NCBI GenBank assembly: GCA_028708425.1
Contig: JAQVYY010000034.1
Span: 1 to 38,360, forward strand
DNA from: Bacteroidales bacterium
GTDB taxonomy: Bacteria > Bacteroidota > Bacteroidia > Bacteroidales > Tenuifilaceae
Length of the DNA stretch: 38,360 bases
Direction: 5' to 3'
Both the position numbers and the translations under genes were made by a program. Positions 36,092 to 38,360 of the stretch are shown piece by piece; the first letter of the stretch is position 1; each line of letters starts with the position of its first letter. Below the pieces are notes generated by a model. The model was not told where the DNA came from and ran no database searches. It was given only the letters and a program-made list of their open reading frames with translations.

Positions 36092-36822
36092 ATGGTAAGT
36101 TTTTTTAGTATTTCGGGATATAGCTTGTTCTTTACCCATTCAAATTCGGGTTCAAAGGTAAGCGTTATTAGGCAATATTTTTTTGCCATTTTGTACTGCT
36201 CTAGCTCCATGTGTGCATTAATAATGGTAGCTAGTAGGTTTAAATAATTCCAGCTGTTTTTTAAATTCTGCATGTTGGTTTGCATTAGTTTTAATGCTTT
36301 AGCATAGTGCTGCATGGCTTCTGCTTTAGAACCACCAAATAGTTTTGGGGTGTAAAAGGCAATATTGCCCAGCTGTGCATACGCTAGCGGATTTAAAGTA
36401 TCGGTTGCCACCGATTGGTTTGCGTATGATAAGCTCTGTGGGCCAATAAAGGGTGCTTTGTATGTAGCTAGCCCTATTTCGAAGCCAACAAAAGCGGCTC
36501 TGTATGCATATATGTATGAACTGTTATAGTTCTGCTTATCGAGTGTTTCAATTAGTTTTTCGGCTTTATTAATATACTTTCGTGCTTCTCGGCTTTTCTC
36601 TTTGCTAATACACCACGCAATATATCCGTACTGATAGTTTATTAGATCCAGTATCTCTCTATTTGTTTTAGGCTCTTTGGTTTCGATTGAATCAATAGCA
36701 TATTACCACGTATCCATATCGCCACGTATGTATGCGTTGTATATTGTTTTATTATTTTGCCCTGCTGCAGCAAGACTAAATAAAATGAATGCTATTATGA
36801 ATAAATATTTCGTCCTTTCCAT
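36088..36822 (-). pseudogene. Exported TPR-like protein interrupted by a nonsense codon
   Basis: One frame runs from the ATG at 36822 (MERTKYLFIIAFILFSLAAAGQ, a signal peptide) to the TGA at 36088, 244 codons, broken by one TAA at 36703-36705 (codon 40, in GDMDTW-stop-YAIDSIE). The downstream part is a normal helical, TPR-like protein (NPLAYAQLGNIAFYTPKLFGGSKAEAMQHYAKAL). Nothing else in the frame is damaged, so the mutation is recent, or it is a sequencing error or a read-through site. The start overlaps the glycosyltransferase end by 28 bp, and the end overlaps the desaturase ATG. An ATG at 36411 could give only a 107-residue C-terminal fragment. Confidence 0.85.
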
Positions 36823-37889
36823 ATGTAATTTTTACTTCTTTTTACAAAAATACTTTTTAGCATTACCTGAAATAAAAATATTAGCTGCACAGGGAATAAA
36901 ATGATGCTATAAAGTATATTTTGTTTGCTTGTGTATGAGTATAGCTGCTGTATAATAACAATTGCTATAATATATGGTAGTATAATGTTAGGCAGCGCTA
37001 TTAGTACCGGAACAAACCCTAGCGTTGCAAATGTCCAAAATAAAAAGGCTAAGGTGGGGTGGTTTCCAAAAAACATAAATACATTTTTTGCAAAACCATT
37101 TCGTGCCTCATTGTAGCTTTTGTACATTCTGCATTGTATTCTTTTTTCGCCTATGAGGCACGCTATTTTCACTTTTTGCTGCTTAAAATACTTCGATATG
37201 GCTATATCTTCAACCGCCGAAGATTTATATGTTTTATGTGGCTGTAGCTTCTTATAGGTATGCGCATTAAATAGCATAAACTGACCGTTTGCTGCCGAAT
37301 GTGACGAGAATGGTGATATCCTTACAAAAATTAAGGGCAGCAGGGTTAATAGAATATAGTTCATTATGGGCACGGTAACCTTCTCGCCAAGCGTTTTTTG
37401 TATTTGTGTGGGGAAAACCGAGAGTAAACCCAATTTGTATTTCTTAAGATAGCTCACGGCATTTTCTATAATGTTACCCTGTAATCTTACGTCGGCATCT
37501 ACAAATAAAAAGTAGCTGCCTTTTGCCTGTTGTGCCAGCTGGTAGCATCCGTTGTTCTTACCCAGCCAACCCTGAGGAATTTTTTCTGACTGTACCAGCT
37601 TTACTCTATTATCGCTATTGGCGAACTGTTTTACTATTTGGGCGGTATTATCGGTTGATTGATCATCGAAAACAATAATTTCCAGCTTATCGTTTTTCAT
37701 TTTTTGTAAATCAGCAAGAATATTACGGATGTTATGCTCCTCGTTGCGAGCTGGAATTAACACTGAAATTAGTTCATTCGGTGGTATGGCGTCTTTTTTT
37801 ATTGTTTGGCTAAATATGAAGTTTAGTACCGTATTTGTCAATTGAAATACCACAAAACCAATGGATATGTAAGCCAGATATAGCATCAT
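36795..37889 (-). CDS. Family 2 glycosyltransferase (CrtQ-like), membrane-bound
   Basis: The 364-residue protein has an N-terminal membrane anchor (residues 4-25) and a GT-A catalytic domain: SVLIPARNEEHNIRNIL, IIVFDDQSTDNT, PQGWLGKNNGCYQLAQQAKG and the metal-binding DAD in FLFVDADVRL. Two or three hydrophobic segments follow at about residues 185-200 and 285-350. The GWLGKN and VEDIAISKYF blocks fit glycosyltransferases of carotenoid operons such as CrtQ. The start ATG overlaps the TGA of the preceding gene (ATGATG), and the end overlaps the TPR gene, so all are translated as one operon. The sugar donor is unknown. Confidence 0.9.
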   Translation of the reverse strand: MMLYLAYISIGFVVFQLTNTVLNFIFSQTIKKDAIPPNELISVLIPARNEEHNIRNILADLQKMKNDKLEIIVFDDQSTDNTAQIVKQFANSDNRVKLVQSEKIPQGWLGKNNGCYQLAQQAKGSYFLFVDADVRLQGNIIENAVSYLKKYKLGLLSVFPTQIQKTLGEKVTVPIMNYILLTLLPLIFVRISPFSSHSAANGQFMLFNAHTYKKLQPHKTYKSSAVEDIAISKYFKQQKVKIACLIGEKRIQCRMYKSYNEARNGFAKNVFMFFGNHPTLAFLFWTFATLGFVPVLIALPNIILPYIIAIVIIQQLYSYTSKQNILYSIILFPVQLIFLFQVMLKSIFVKRSKNYIWKGRNIYS

Positions 37890-38132
37890 GAGGTTTTAGT
37901 TTTTTGAATGCTTAACACGCTATTATAGAATGTATTGTACTCTGTTTCAACAGCGTTATTATTTAGCTGCTTTGCTGTATACGCTTTGATATATGTGAAC
38001 AGGTTTGGTTTTGAGACAGAAAAACAATCAACCAAATTAGCAACAAATAGCACCTGTACTTCATCGGCGCATAGCCCAATAGTTTTTTGTACACCTTTTT
38101 CAAATTTTATGGAATTGTTATAGAGTGAATTA
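37886..38132 (-). pseudogene. C-terminal remnant of an acyltransferase-like gene cut by the 228-bp repeat
   Basis: The remaining 82 codons read SLYNNSIKFEKGVQKTIG, then VQVLFVANLVDCFSVSKP and YIKAYTAKQLN. This resembles the last third of PlsC-type lysophospholipid acyltransferases (the FKKG block and what follows). The upstream part is replaced exactly at the boundary of the 228-bp repeat, and the open frame continues only nine codons into the repeat. The TGA overlaps the glycosyltransferase ATG, so this was the previous gene of the same operon. An acyltransferase would fit CrtO of staphyloxanthin-type pathways. Family assignment is tentative, but the truncation is clear. Confidence 0.65.
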
Positions 38133-38360
38133 CTATTGTCCGGTAAAAACAAAGTTAAACATTATAGATTCTTCGCTTCACTGCGTTTCGATCTGAAACG
38201 TATGTTCGACAAAACCGTTGAAAATAGAAATGGCTTTGTCAATGACAAATGTTTAGTTTTTAGGGGAGGGCTTGGCTAGCGGCGAAGCCGCTAGCCAAGC
38301 CCTCCCCTCCCAAATACAACTCAACGCCCTGTCATTCCGACCGTAGGGAGGAATCTATAA
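38133..38360 (+). repeat. 228-bp repeat, copy B, reaching the window end
   Basis: A direct repeat of 10411-10638. The hairpin arms are at 38262-38283 and 38287-38308 with a GAA loop. Here they read CTTGGCTAGCGGC and GCCGCTAGCCAAG: the T-A pair of copy A is a C-G pair. The element interrupts the acyltransferase-like gene. Confidence 0.92.

Overview
The window looks like a chromosomal segment of a Bacteroidota bacterium, probably an environmental or anaerobic Bacteroidales/Marinilabiliales relative. The reasons are Bacteroidota-type -7 promoter boxes (TAnnTTTG) upstream of many genes, almost no Shine-Dalgarno sequences, a SecA of about 1,095 residues with the long N-terminal insertion of that phylum, a GIN-domain (DUF2807) exported protein, and a phosphofructokinase with pyrophosphate-type active-site residues. 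No taxonomic search was possible, so this is inference.

Region 1 (1-8.4 kb, all minus strand) is a defence island. A DUF6155 gene leads into a tight operon: a PLD-nuclease/SNF2-type helicase, a KilA-N protein, a four-helix-bundle protein and an Eco57I-like adenine methylase with a putative N-terminal PD-(D/E)xK nuclease. The methylase ends abruptly inside its target-recognition part at a 48-bp perfect palindrome. Its last third is far more AT-rich than the rest, which suggests an exchanged or truncated specificity domain. A 24-bp interrupted palindrome upstream is a candidate operator.

Region 2 (8.6-18.8 kb, minus strand) holds an RhlE-type RNA helicase, a B12-binding radical SAM protein, three small genes (one a CPBP-like membrane protein lacking the catalytic glutamates), a PPi-type phosphofructokinase and the umuDC mutagenesis operon. 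Region 3 (18.8-34 kb, mostly plus strand) holds secA, an S9 peptidase lipoprotein, argS, a threonine aldolase, a serine beta-lactamase-like hydrolase, an intact CPBP protease, a GIN-domain protein and a CyuA-type cysteine desulfidase, plus a minus-strand msrB/Lon-substrate-binding pair. Region 4 (34-38.4 kb, minus strand) is a pigment-type operon (acyltransferase remnant, glycosyltransferase, TPR protein, CrtI-like desaturase) followed by a small MscS-like protein. Two of its genes are broken: the TPR gene by one nonsense codon and the acyltransferase by a 228-bp repeat.

The most notable non-coding structure is a family of nine interspersed repeats of about 150 bp with terminal inverted repeats and three predicted hairpins. 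All nine copies are oriented with the transcription of the gene upstream of them, and most begin within about 20 bp of a stop codon. A second repeat of 228 bp occurs twice and contains a 22-bp-arm hairpin in which a base pair has changed on both sides between the copies. (CTCAAC)n microsatellites flank umuDC.
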